Positions 1 to 6,168 of a stretch of 14,705 bases of DNA are shown here, piece after piece. This DNA is from JAVJPJ01 sp040217295 (GTDB lineage Bacteria; Pseudomonadota; Alphaproteobacteria; Rhodobacterales; Rhodobacteraceae), in the NCBI GenBank assembly GCA_964460185.1, contig CAYWTM010000083.1:1-14705 (forward strand), written 5' to 3'. A model generated the notes under the pieces. It was not told the DNA's origin, did not search any database, and saw only the letters and a list, made by a program, of their open reading frames with translations. The position numbers were made by a program, and so were the translations under genes. Numbering within the stretch: the first letter of the stretch is position 1; each line of letters starts with the position of its first letter.

Positions 1-2
1 CG

Positions 3-617
3 ACGGGCCCGACGGTCGGACGCTACGGCTTTGGTCCGATCACGGGGCAGGCGGGTTGCATGGACGCGATTGACCTTGAGGGCGGCACGATCAGCAAGAC
101 CGCCCCCGGGGCGACCCTTGATCTTTGCGGCATCGCCAAGGGCTTTGCGCTCGACCGTCTGACCGATGATCTGCTGGCGGCTGGCGCCACGGATTTCATG
201 CTGGAACTGGGCGGCGAACTGCGCGGTGCGGGGCGCCATCCGTCCGGCAGGGCGTGGCAGATCGCCATCGAAGACCCGTTCGCACCGGATGTCGTGGCCC
301 GCCATATCGTGGCGCCCGGCGTGCTGGCGCTGGCTACATCGGGGCACCGGGCGAACGGACTGTTCGGCGATGTCACCCTCAGCCATGTGATGGACCCGCA
401 CAATGCCCGTCCGGCGACGGGCTTTGCCGGGTCGGTGTCCGTTCTTGCACCCACCGGGATGGAGGCCGACGCGCTGGCCACGGCCCTGTTGGCCATGGGC
501 CGGGACGGGCCGGCGTTTGCCCGCGCTCACGATATCCCGGCGCTGTTCGTGCTGGGGCCTCCCGATGCGCCGGCCGACATCATGACCGGCGAATTTGCCA
601 CGTATCTTCTGACCTGA
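3..617 (+). CDS. apbE: FAD:protein FMN transferase (ApbE family), 5' partial
   Basis: The reading frame is open from base 3, so the gene starts left of the window; the ATG at 60 is internal. ApbE enzymes move FMN from FAD onto Thr/Ser of membrane redox proteins, classically NqrB/NqrC and RnfG, at the periplasmic side. Visible hallmarks in order: a DPTVG-like stretch (TGPTVGRYGFGPI, bases 3-41), the core DLCGIAKGFALDR (about 120-158), the GGELRGAGR strand, the LATSGHR nucleotide-site loop (about 330-350) and a DPHNARPATG segment (393-422). In most family members this last segment reads DPxTGxP and its Asp and Thr hold Mg2+; here the Thr position is Asn. Followed after 21 bp by an NqrM-like gene, which points to Nqr as the client. 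Family call is firm; the symbol rests on family and context. Confidence 0.9.
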   Translation, partial: TGPTVGRYGFGPITGQAGCMDAIDLEGGTISKTAPGATLDLCGIAKGFALDRLTDDLLAAGATDFMLELGGELRGAGRHPSGRAWQIAIEDPFAPDVVARHIVAPGVLALATSGHRANGLFGDVTLSHVMDPHNARPATGFAGSVSVLAPTGMEADALATALLAMGRDGPAFARAHDIPALFVLGPPDAPADIMTGEFATYLLT

Positions 618-638
618 GCCCCTGAAGGGAGATCCGAG

Positions 639-812
639 ATGACCACATTCCTGCTTGGCTTCGGCGTGATCGTCCTGTCGATCCTTGGCCTTGCCGTTGG
701 TGTTCTTGCTGGGCGACGCCCGATCAAGGGCTCGTGCGGGGGATTGTCCTGCGGCGCCTCTGCGGGCTGCGCGGGATGCCCCAACACCCGGACGCGGGAG
801 GATCGGGAATGA
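639..812 (+). CDS. nqrM: NqrM-like Na+-NQR maturation protein
   Basis: A 57-residue protein with one N-terminal membrane helix (about residues 4-24, TFLLGFGVIVLSILGLAVG) followed by GRRPIKGSCGGLSCG and a Cys-rich tail (CxxxC...CAGCP). The GRxPIxGSCGG signature is that of NqrM (DUF539), a small membrane protein needed to deliver iron or assemble the Fe site of Na+-translocating NADH:quinone reductase. Six cysteines fit metal handling. A GGGAG ribosome site at about 627-631 supports the ATG. It sits right after apbE, the usual neighbour, so an nqrABCDEF operon is expected to the left. Its TGA overlaps the next ATG (ATGA at 809-812). Confidence 0.88.
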   Translation: MTTFLLGFGVIVLSILGLAVGVLAGRRPIKGSCGGLSCGASAGCAGCPNTRTREDRE

Positions 813-1207
813 GCACCCTCAGCCTGGTGTCGGACCACATGACGCGAGACGTCATGACCCTGTCGCCCGAGCAGGAGATCAACACCGCCGTGCGCGCCCT
901 GCTGGGGCGCGGCGTATCGGGCGCGCCGGTTCTGGATGCCGAGGGGCGGATTGCCGGAATGCTGACCGAAAAGGACTGCCTGCGCGCCGCGCTCGAGGCC
1001 AGTTATTACAGGGATTGGGGTAAACCTGTCGCCGCCTACATGTCGCGCGACGTGATCACCATGGACCCCGGTCTCGATATCCTTGCCGCCTGCCAGATGT
1101 GCCTTTCCGGCCCCTTTCGGCGCTTTCCCGTGGTCGAGGGCGGTGCACTTGTGGGCCAGATCAGCCGGACCGATATCCTGCGCGGCCTGGCGGACACCTG
1201 GGGCTGA
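809..1207 (+). CDS. Two-CBS-domain protein
   Basis: A 132-residue protein made almost entirely of a CBS pair: CBS1 about residues 8-66 (VSDHMTRDVMTLSPEQEINTA ... GAPVLDAEGRIAGMLTEKD) and CBS2 about 75-130 (VAAYMSRDVITMDPGLDI ... RRFPVVEGGALVGQISRTDIL). Stand-alone CBS pairs bind adenine nucleotides and report energy state; the ligand and partner here are unknown. I chose the ATG at 809 because it overlaps the nqrM stop in an ATGA junction and a GGGAGG ribosome site lies at 796-801; an upstream in-frame start at 734 would run through nqrM. The overlap implies translational coupling to nqrM. Mycobacterial Hrp1 (Rv2626c) is a protein of the same build that is induced by hypoxia. Confidence 0.9.
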   Translation: MSTLSLVSDHMTRDVMTLSPEQEINTAVRALLGRGVSGAPVLDAEGRIAGMLTEKDCLRAALEASYYRDWGKPVAAYMSRDVITMDPGLDILAACQMCLSGPFRRFPVVEGGALVGQISRTDILRGLADTWG

Positions 1208-1262
1208 TCGGCGGCCAGCGCTCCATGGTCCGGGAGCCGGGCGGGGCCGTTGTCTTGCAGGA

Positions 1263-1276
1263 CTGATACGCATCAA
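1263..1276 (+). promoter_or_regulatory. FNR/FixK-type operator (9/10 match)
   Basis: CTGAT-ACGC-ATCAA against the consensus TTGAT-N4-ATCAA, with one mismatch in ten. It lies in the 124-bp gap between the CBS gene and the bactofilin-like gene, 55 nt before the ATG at 1332. That spacing allows class II activation (centre about -41) with a start near 1311. No convincing -10 box is visible, as is common for activated promoters. The FixK-like regulator at 2998-3678 is a candidate binder. Confidence 0.6.
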
Positions 1277-1331
1277 TGTTGTGGCCCGTGTCTTGTGATG
1301 AACTGCTGACAGGACATGAAAGGAACACTCC

Positions 1332-2516
1332 ATGAGGGTGCATCTTCTTTTTCTGATTGCGGTCGCTCTTTCGACGGGCCCGTCCGCCCTGCTGGCGGAT
1401 GCCGTGCCCGTGGACATCGGCGGTGATCGCTACGCCTCGGGCTCGTCCATCACTCAGACCGACGATGCCGACCGCGACCTGCTGGCGTCGGGCGGCAGCG
1501 TCACTGTCACTGGCAATGTGGCACAGGATGTGCATGCCATCGGTTTCGACGTGGAAATTGACGGTGTCGTCGGCGGTGATGTCGTGGCGGCGGGCGCATC
1601 GGTCAGCGTCGATGGGCCTGTCGCGGGCGATGTCACGCTGACGGCGATGACCCTGCGGATGGGATCGGGGGCCGAAATCGGTGGCAATGCCCGTCTTGCG
1701 GGTGGCAGCGTCACCATCAACGGCCCGGTCCTTGGCGCATTGGTGGTCGCTGCAGGCGAGGTCACCCTGAACGCGCCCGTGTCCGGTGACGTGGCCCTGA
1801 CGGCCGCCGACATCACCTTTGGGCCCGAGGCGCGCATCGATGGAACCCTGAGCTATTCCAGGGACGCGCCCATGGATGTACCCGGCCGCGTCGCAAGCGC
1901 GGACAGGGTGCAATTCCAGCCTGCCACCCAAAATCGGATGTGGCGCGATGCCAGGTCCGAATGGCGCGACTGGCACAGCCCGATAGAGATCAATCGCTGG
2001 GCCATCGCCGGGGGCTTCTTGATCAACCTTGCCTTGTTCCTGGTGATTGGCGCGATCCTTCTGACGCTCGCCCCCGACACGGTCAGTCGCCTGCGCCACC
2101 GGGCCGAGGCGCGTCCCGGAATCGTCATGCTCAGCGGGGTGATCGGTTTGTCGATCCTGTTCGGCATGGTGCCGGTCAGCGCCCTGACGATCGTGGGGTT
2201 GCCGCTGGTTCCGATCCTTGTGCTGCTGATCGTTCTGGCCTGGGTTCTGGGCTACATCCTGGGCGCGTATGTTCTGGCCATGCGCGTGATGCACAGCCTG
2301 GGCGGCGACGCAGAGCCGACGCTGCCCATGCGCTTGGTGGCGCTGGCCATCGGTGTGACGCTGGTTGCACTGCTGAACTTCATTCCCTTCATCGGCTGGC
2401 TCGTGAACTTCATCCTGGTTCTTCTGGGCATCGGAGCGATCGCCGCGCCGTTGACGGACGGGTTCCTGTCCCGGCGCGCACACCAACCGGATACCCCCGA
2501 AACAAGCCTGACCTGA
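1332..2516 (+). CDS. Exported bactofilin-like beta-repeat membrane protein
   Basis: 394 residues in three parts. Residues 1-23 form a signal peptide (MRVHLLFLIAVALS ... ALLADA). Residues about 30-175 are short glycine-punctuated repeats of the type GGSVTVTGNVAQDV / GASVSVDGPVAGDV / GGSVTINGPVLGAL, typical of the polymer-forming (bactofilin-like) right-handed beta-solenoid. From about residue 224 come four or five hydrophobic helices (224-247, 264-288, 292-316, 334-372) and a short hydrophilic tail. The repeat domain therefore should sit in the periplasm, unlike cytoplasmic bactofilins. An AAAGGAA ribosome site at about 1319 supports the start. The DUF2267 gene follows after 22 bp, so the two likely share a transcript under the operator at 1263-1276. 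Function is unknown; envelope protection or scaffolding under stress is a guess. Confidence 0.8.
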   Translation: MRVHLLFLIAVALSTGPSALLADAVPVDIGGDRYASGSSITQTDDADRDLLASGGSVTVTGNVAQDVHAIGFDVEIDGVVGGDVVAAGASVSVDGPVAGDVTLTAMTLRMGSGAEIGGNARLAGGSVTINGPVLGALVVAAGEVTLNAPVSGDVALTAADITFGPEARIDGTLSYSRDAPMDVPGRVASADRVQFQPATQNRMWRDARSEWRDWHSPIEINRWAIAGGFLINLALFLVIGAILLTLAPDTVSRLRHRAEARPGIVMLSGVIGLSILFGMVPVSALTIVGLPLVPILVLLIVLAWVLGYILGAYVLAMRVMHSLGGDAEPTLPMRLVALAIGVTLVALLNFIPFIGWLVNFILVLLGIGAIAAPLTDGFLSRRAHQPDTPETSLT

Positions 2517-2538
2517 CGGAGCGTGAGAGGAGGACGAG

Positions 2539-2967
2539 ATGAGCGCACAAGGCCTGGAAGTGATCGACCATACGGTGCAACTGACCCATGAATGGATCAA
2601 CGAACTGCGAGACAGGCTTGATTGGACCAGCAGCCGCGATGCCCTGCGGTTGTTGCGCGTGACGCTGGTGCAGATCCGCGATCACATCAGCCACGACGAG
2701 GCGGCGCAACTGTCGGCGCAATTGCCCCTGCTGGTGCGCGGCATGTTCTTTGAAGGCTGGATACCCTCGCGAACCCCGGTCCGTGAGCGCAGCGTCGACG
2801 CCTTTGTGACCGCCATCGAGGACCAGGTGGGCGATGTGCTGGACTGGCGCGGACCCGATGACATCATCGCGGTGTTCAGAACCCTCAATTCGCGGATCTC
2901 GGACGGTGAGATCCGCGATGTGAAGACCGCGCTGCCCCGACACATCCGGGCCTTGTGGCCCGATTGA
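2539..2967 (+). CDS. DUF2267 family protein
   Basis: A 142-residue all-helical soluble protein. The pattern WINELRDRLDW ... ALRLLRVTLVQIRDHISHDEAAQLSAQLPLLVRGMFFEGW matches DUF2267, which usually shows two related helical halves; the second half here is about residues 90-138 (VTAIEDQVGDVLDWRG ... EIRDVKTALPRHIRALWP). The biochemical function of the family is not known. Its members often sit with stress genes such as CBS, Hsp20 and Usp proteins. A strong GAGGAGG ribosome site lies just before the ATG. It is the distal gene of the unit starting at 1332 and ends 30 bp from the convergent Crp/Fnr gene. Confidence 0.87.
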   Translation: MSAQGLEVIDHTVQLTHEWINELRDRLDWTSSRDALRLLRVTLVQIRDHISHDEAAQLSAQLPLLVRGMFFEGWIPSRTPVRERSVDAFVTAIEDQVGDVLDWRGPDDIIAVFRTLNSRISDGEIRDVKTALPRHIRALWPD

Positions 2968-2997
2968 TCGGCGCGGTGCGCAGGTGACGGGGCGGCT

Positions 2998-3678
2998 TCA
3001 GGCCGGCTCGGCCCGGTGACGCAGCGCGTCCAGATCCCGGATGATGACCTTTTGAGCGGTGTCCAGCGCGATCAGGCCGTCCTTGCGGAATTGCGTGATC
3101 GTGCGGCACACGGTTTCGGTCGTCAGGCCCAGAAAATCCGCGATATCCACTCGCCGCATTGCCAGGTCGACCGACACATATGGCCCGCAGGCCTGCCCCG
3201 TCCTGTCCGCAAGCGTCAGCAGGAACGAGGCGATCTTTTCAGCAGCCGACCGCGAGGACAGCATCATGAAATGATCTTGCATGGCGCAGATTTCCTTCAG
3301 CGCCGCCTGCATCAGGCGATGGTGAAGGTCGCGATCCATGTCGCTGTTCTCCAGCGCGAGCCGGCTGTGGGCCAGCACAACGGTGTCGCAGATCGCGTCG
3401 CAATCGGTGTGATGAAGGTCACCCGCCGGAAAGCCCACCACGTCACCGGGCAGGCCAAAGGCCACGATCTGACGGCGGCCATTTTCCATGACCCGCGCCA
3501 GGCGCAGAATGCCGCGTTGAACCTCGTAGACATGGCGTGCCTCATCGCCTTCGAGGAACAGGTGTCGCCCCGATTGCACGCGCTGATACAGCTTGTGCGT
3601 CTGCTGGCCCCTGGCATGAAAGTCGGGCTGGACAATCCCGTCGTCCGCTTCGGCCGTTGTTGCGAGTGTCAGATACAT
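2998..3678 (-). CDS. Crp/Fnr-family transcription regulator (FixK-like)
   Basis: 226 residues from the ATG at 3678, chosen because GGGAGGGG stands just upstream on the - strand; the longer frame from 3744 adds 22 unconvincing residues. An N-terminal cyclic-nucleotide-type beta-roll covers about residues 25-120 (HLFLEGDEARHVYEVQRGILRLAR ... GRRQIVAFGLPGDVVGF), then a dimer helix, then a winged HTH at about 172-212 with recognition segment TTETVCRTITQFRKDGLI. E188 and R192 match the E-x-x-S-R pattern that reads TTGAT half-sites in FNR/FixK; the Ser position is Cys. The N-terminal Cys cluster of [4Fe-4S] FNR is absent, so oxygen is probably not sensed directly through such a cluster. Boxes of this class precede several genes in the window. 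FixK, FnrN and Dnr subclasses cannot be told apart here. Confidence 0.9.
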   Translation of the reverse strand: MYLTLATTAEADDGIVQPDFHARGQQTHKLYQRVQSGRHLFLEGDEARHVYEVQRGILRLARVMENGRRQIVAFGLPGDVVGFPAGDLHHTDCDAICDTVVLAHSRLALENSDMDRDLHHRLMQAALKEICAMQDHFMMLSSRSAAEKIASFLLTLADRTGQACGPYVSVDLAMRRVDIADFLGLTTETVCRTITQFRKDGLIALDTAQKVIIRDLDALRHRAEPA

Positions 3679-3746
3679 GGTCCCCTCCCCAAGAAAGCCC
3701 GGTCCGACCTTATCGGGGCAACGTCGCAGCGATTTGTCGCTCACGT

Positions 3747-3776
3747 ATCAAAGTGTATCCGTCCGGTCGCTTTGAT
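3747..3776. promoter_or_regulatory. Inverted repeat ATCAAAG-N16-CTTTGAT
   Basis: Perfect 7-bp arms (3747-3753 and 3770-3776) separated by 16 bp, in the divergent region between the Crp/Fnr regulator and the response regulator. Each arm contains a TTGAT half-site, and the right arm overlaps the -35 of the response regulator promoter. It could be an operator for autoregulation. The half-sites are too far apart for a standard FNR box. Confidence 0.35.
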
Positions 3777-3800
3777 TTCGTCCGGAGAAGGGAATATGCT
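3772..3800 (+). promoter_or_regulatory. Sigma-70-like promoter of the response regulator
   Basis: -35 TTGATT (3772-3777), 17-bp spacer, -10 TATGCT (3795-3800), giving a predicted transcript start near 3807. That leaves a leader of roughly 23 nt with a GGAG ribosome site at 3818-3821 and the ATG at 3830. Each hexamer matches four of six consensus positions and the spacing is ideal. Confidence 0.5.
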
Positions 3801-3829
3801 ACACACCTGCAGCGCATGGAGCTTCGTTG

Positions 3830-4588
3830 ATGGATGATCGACATATCCTTGTTGTGGATGACGATCCCAAGATCAGGGCCTTGTTGCGGGCGTGTTTCGA
3901 GGGCGAGGGCGCTATCGTCGAAGAGGCGACGGGCCTGGAATCGGTTCTGCGGGCCTTCGCGCATCATGTGCCGGATCTGGTGACGCTGGACCTTGGCCTC
4001 GAAGGGGATAGCGGTCTGGATATCGCGCGCGAACTGCGCAAGTCCCATGACACCCCGATCATCATGGTGACCGCCAGGGATGATGTCATCGATCGTGTCG
4101 TGGGGTTGGAGCTCGGGGCGGATGACTATGTCACCAAGCCCTTTCATATCCGCGAGATGCTGGCACGGGCGAATTCCGTCCTGAGGCGGTATGAGGCGCC
4201 CGCGCGCATGCGAGCCGCGGACCCCGCCGCAAAGGCCGAGGGGGGCGGCGAGATAATGCTGGACGGTTTGCGGATCGACCGTGCGCGCATGATCGTGCGC
4301 GACCGCGGTGGACATGACTGCAACCTGACGGGTGCGGATTTCAAATTGCTTGGGGCATTTCTCGATCATTCGGGGCGCGCGTTGTCGCGCGATCGACTCA
4401 TGGATCTGATCGAAGGGCCGACCTGGGTTCCCCTGGACCGCACCATCGACAACCAGGTGGCAAGATTGCGCAAGAAGATCGAACGCGATCCCGCCAGGCC
4501 GCGCCTGATCAAGACGGTGCGCGGGATAGGTTACATGCTGACCGAGGCGGCCGAGGCCTGCGGTCAGCCGGGGCTGAGCACTGCGTAG
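3830..4588 (+). CDS. OmpR-family two-component response regulator
   Basis: 252 residues. The receiver domain (about 1-120) shows D10-D11-D12, phospho-acceptor D54 in DLVTLDLGL, T81 and K103 in ADDYVTKPF, so all catalytic positions are present. A linker (about 122-140) leads to an OmpR winged helix (about 143-240) with the hallmark LDRTIDNQVARLRKKIE and LIKTVRGIGYML. This C-terminal signature is of the OmpR/TorR type rather than the NarL/FixJ type. Start: ATG 3830 with GGAG eight bases upstream; a TTG at 3827 is in frame but less likely. The natural partner is the kinase encoded convergently, whose 3' end overlaps this gene by 25 bp. That kinase has its own receiver, so phosphotransfer between them is unproven. 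Confidence 0.93.
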   Translation: MDDRHILVVDDDPKIRALLRACFEGEGAIVEEATGLESVLRAFAHHVPDLVTLDLGLEGDSGLDIARELRKSHDTPIIMVTARDDVIDRVVGLELGADDYVTKPFHIREMLARANSVLRRYEAPARMRAADPAAKAEGGGEIMLDGLRIDRARMIVRDRGGHDCNLTGADFKLLGAFLDHSGRALSRDRLMDLIEGPTWVPLDRTIDNQVARLRKKIERDPARPRLIKTVRGIGYMLTEAAEACGQPGLSTA

Positions 4589-6168
4589 ATCGCGCGCTCC
4601 AGATCGGCCTGCCGATACGGTTTGCGCAACATCGGGAATTCCGGCCCGACCCATCGGTCACGCAGCACGGTTTCCGAAAACCCGGACGTCAAAAGAACCG
4701 GGATATCGGGATATGCCTCGGTGATGCGTTGGGCCAGGTCATAGCCGGTCAATTTGCCCGGCATCACCATATCGGTGAAGACAAGTGCTATGTCGGCCCC
4801 TTTCGAGACGATGTCCCAGGCGGCATCGGCCGTGTCGCAGGTCATGCAATCGAACCCCAGCGCCGACAGCCGCGTCTTGGTCAGTCGGCGCAGGTTCGCA
4901 TCATCCTCCACGATCAGGATCGTGCCGCTGACAGCGGCGCCATGCACGGTCGCGGGGGGGGCACCCCCCTGTTCAGGCGCACCCTCGTGCTGGCCCAGTG
5001 CGGGAAAATACAGGGCCACGGTCGTGCCATTGCCGTGCTCGGAATAGAGCGTCAGGTACCCACCCGATTGCTTGACGAAACCATAGACCATCGACAGCCC
5101 CAATCCGGTGCCATGGCCGGCGGGTTTCGTCGTGAAAAAAGGCTCAAGCGCGTGGGCGCGTTCGGAGGCGGTCATGCCCTGACCGGTATCGCTGACCGAA
5201 AGGCGCACATATTGACCCGGCACCACATCGAGCTCCTGCGCCATGAATTCATCGTCGATGGTCACATTCTGGGTTTCCAGCGCCAGGATGCCCCCCTCGG
5301 GCATCGCATCTTGCGAATTCATCGCGAGGTTCAGGATCGCGGTCTGCAACTGGGCCGCATCGGCCATCACCGGCCAAAGACCGGGTTGGGACTGCGCGGT
5401 GATCTTGCAGTGCTTGCCGATGCTGTGCTGCAAGAGCGCCAGTGATTTTCCCAGCTGATCGTTCAGATCGGTGACCGAGGCCCGCAATTCGGACTTCCGC
5501 GCAAAAGCCGTCAGGCGCGACGTGACATCGGCGCCCAGTTCTGCCGCCGACAGGGCATCGGCCAGCATGCCGCGTTGCCGATCCGTCAGGTCCGCGCTTT
5601 CCAGAAGTTCGAGGTTTCCGATAATGACGGTCAGCAGGTTATTGAAATCATGAGACAAACCACCCGTCATCCGGCCTATGGCATCCAGTCTCTGGGAACG
5701 GGCGACGGCCTCTTCCATGATGCGGCGGTCGGTCTGGTCTTGCATGATCGAAACAAAGATCGCGCCGTGATCGGTATCGGCGCGTCCGATTGACAAGAGC
5801 AGCGGCACCGTCGTGCCATCCGATCTCTTTCCCAGCACGTCGCGCGACCGGCCGATGATCTTGCGATCCCCGGTTTCCATATGATGCTTCATGAAGCCCG
5901 CATGCTGCCCGGCCAGGATTTCCGGCATCAAGACGCTGACGTTTTCGCCGATCAGCGCGTCCTGATCGCGTTGGAACAATCTGGCCGCGGCCTGATTGAC
6001 ACGCAGGATCCAGCCGTCTTCGTCCGATATCACCATGGCGTTCACCGCGGCGCTCATCAGCGCGTTCAGCAGCAGCGTGTCGTCGATCTCGCCCATCTTT
6101 CCCCTCGGCCCCGGTGATGGCTGGCCCAGTCTGGCAGCAATCGGGTGCGATTGGCCAGAGGATGTCAT
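4564..6168 (-). CDS. FixL-like PAS hybrid sensor histidine kinase
   Basis: 534 residues, no clear membrane segment, so a soluble sensor. In order: PAS about 32-148 (VISDEDGWILRVNQAAARLF ... IIGRSRDVLGKRSDGTTVP), dimerisation/phosphoacceptor about 157-225 with H173 in GGLSHDFNNLL, ATPase about 265-390 with N-box N280/N284, DTGQGM at 327-332 and GHGTGLGL at 351-358, a Gly/Pro/Ala linker about 391-413, and a receiver about 415-532 with E421/D422/D423 and D466. The PAS segment resembles FixL; H89 and R109 have the 20-residue spacing of the haem His and O2-contacting Arg of FixL. Start choice: the ATG at 6168 overlaps the upstream protease stop (ATGA), but the ATG at 6096 has a better GAGGGG ribosome site and would give 510 residues. 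Confidence 0.92.
   Translation of the reverse strand: MTSSGQSHPIAARLGQPSPGPRGKMGEIDDTLLLNALMSAAVNAMVISDEDGWILRVNQAAARLFQRDQDALIGENVSVLMPEILAGQHAGFMKHHMETGDRKIIGRSRDVLGKRSDGTTVPLLLSIGRADTDHGAIFVSIMQDQTDRRIMEEAVARSQRLDAIGRMTGGLSHDFNNLLTVIIGNLELLESADLTDRQRGMLADALSAAELGADVTSRLTAFARKSELRASVTDLNDQLGKSLALLQHSIGKHCKITAQSQPGLWPVMADAAQLQTAILNLAMNSQDAMPEGGILALETQNVTIDDEFMAQELDVVPGQYVRLSVSDTGQGMTASERAHALEPFFTTKPAGHGTGLGLSMVYGFVKQSGGYLTLYSEHGNGTTVALYFPALGQHEGAPEQGGAPPATVHGAAVSGTILIVEDDANLRRLTKTRLSALGFDCMTCDTADAAWDIVSKGADIALVFTDMVMPGKLTGYDLAQRITEAYPDIPVLLTSGFSETVLRDRWVGPEFPMLRKPYRQADLERAIYAVLSPG
4954..4969. repeat. G8-CA-C6 homopolymer hairpin in kinase linker
   Basis: Eight G followed by CA and six C on the + strand, inside the kinase gene at the Gly-Gly-Ala-Pro-Pro linker between ATPase and receiver domains. 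Runs of this length are prone to slippage in replication and to sequencing error. Confidence 0.6.

Noticed and set aside
1220..1252. Possible terminator GCTCC-N8-GGAGC after the CBS gene
   Set aside because: Short 5-bp stem with a wide loop and no proper T-run; not strong enough to list.
527..1417. Long - strand open frame (296 codons) opposite apbE, nqrM and the CBS gene
   Set aside because: It lies antisense to three well-supported genes, is rich in Arg, His and Pro, and has no domain; it is a GC-driven shadow.
1979..1992. FNR-like box CCGAT-AGAG-ATCAA
   Set aside because: Lies inside the coding sequence of the bactofilin-like gene and matches only 8/10; roughly one such chance hit is expected in the window.
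1161..2600. Long - strand open frame (479 codons) opposite the bactofilin-like gene
   Set aside because: Gln/His/Arg-rich shadow of the repetitive + strand gene, which has a signal peptide, membrane helices and a ribosome site.
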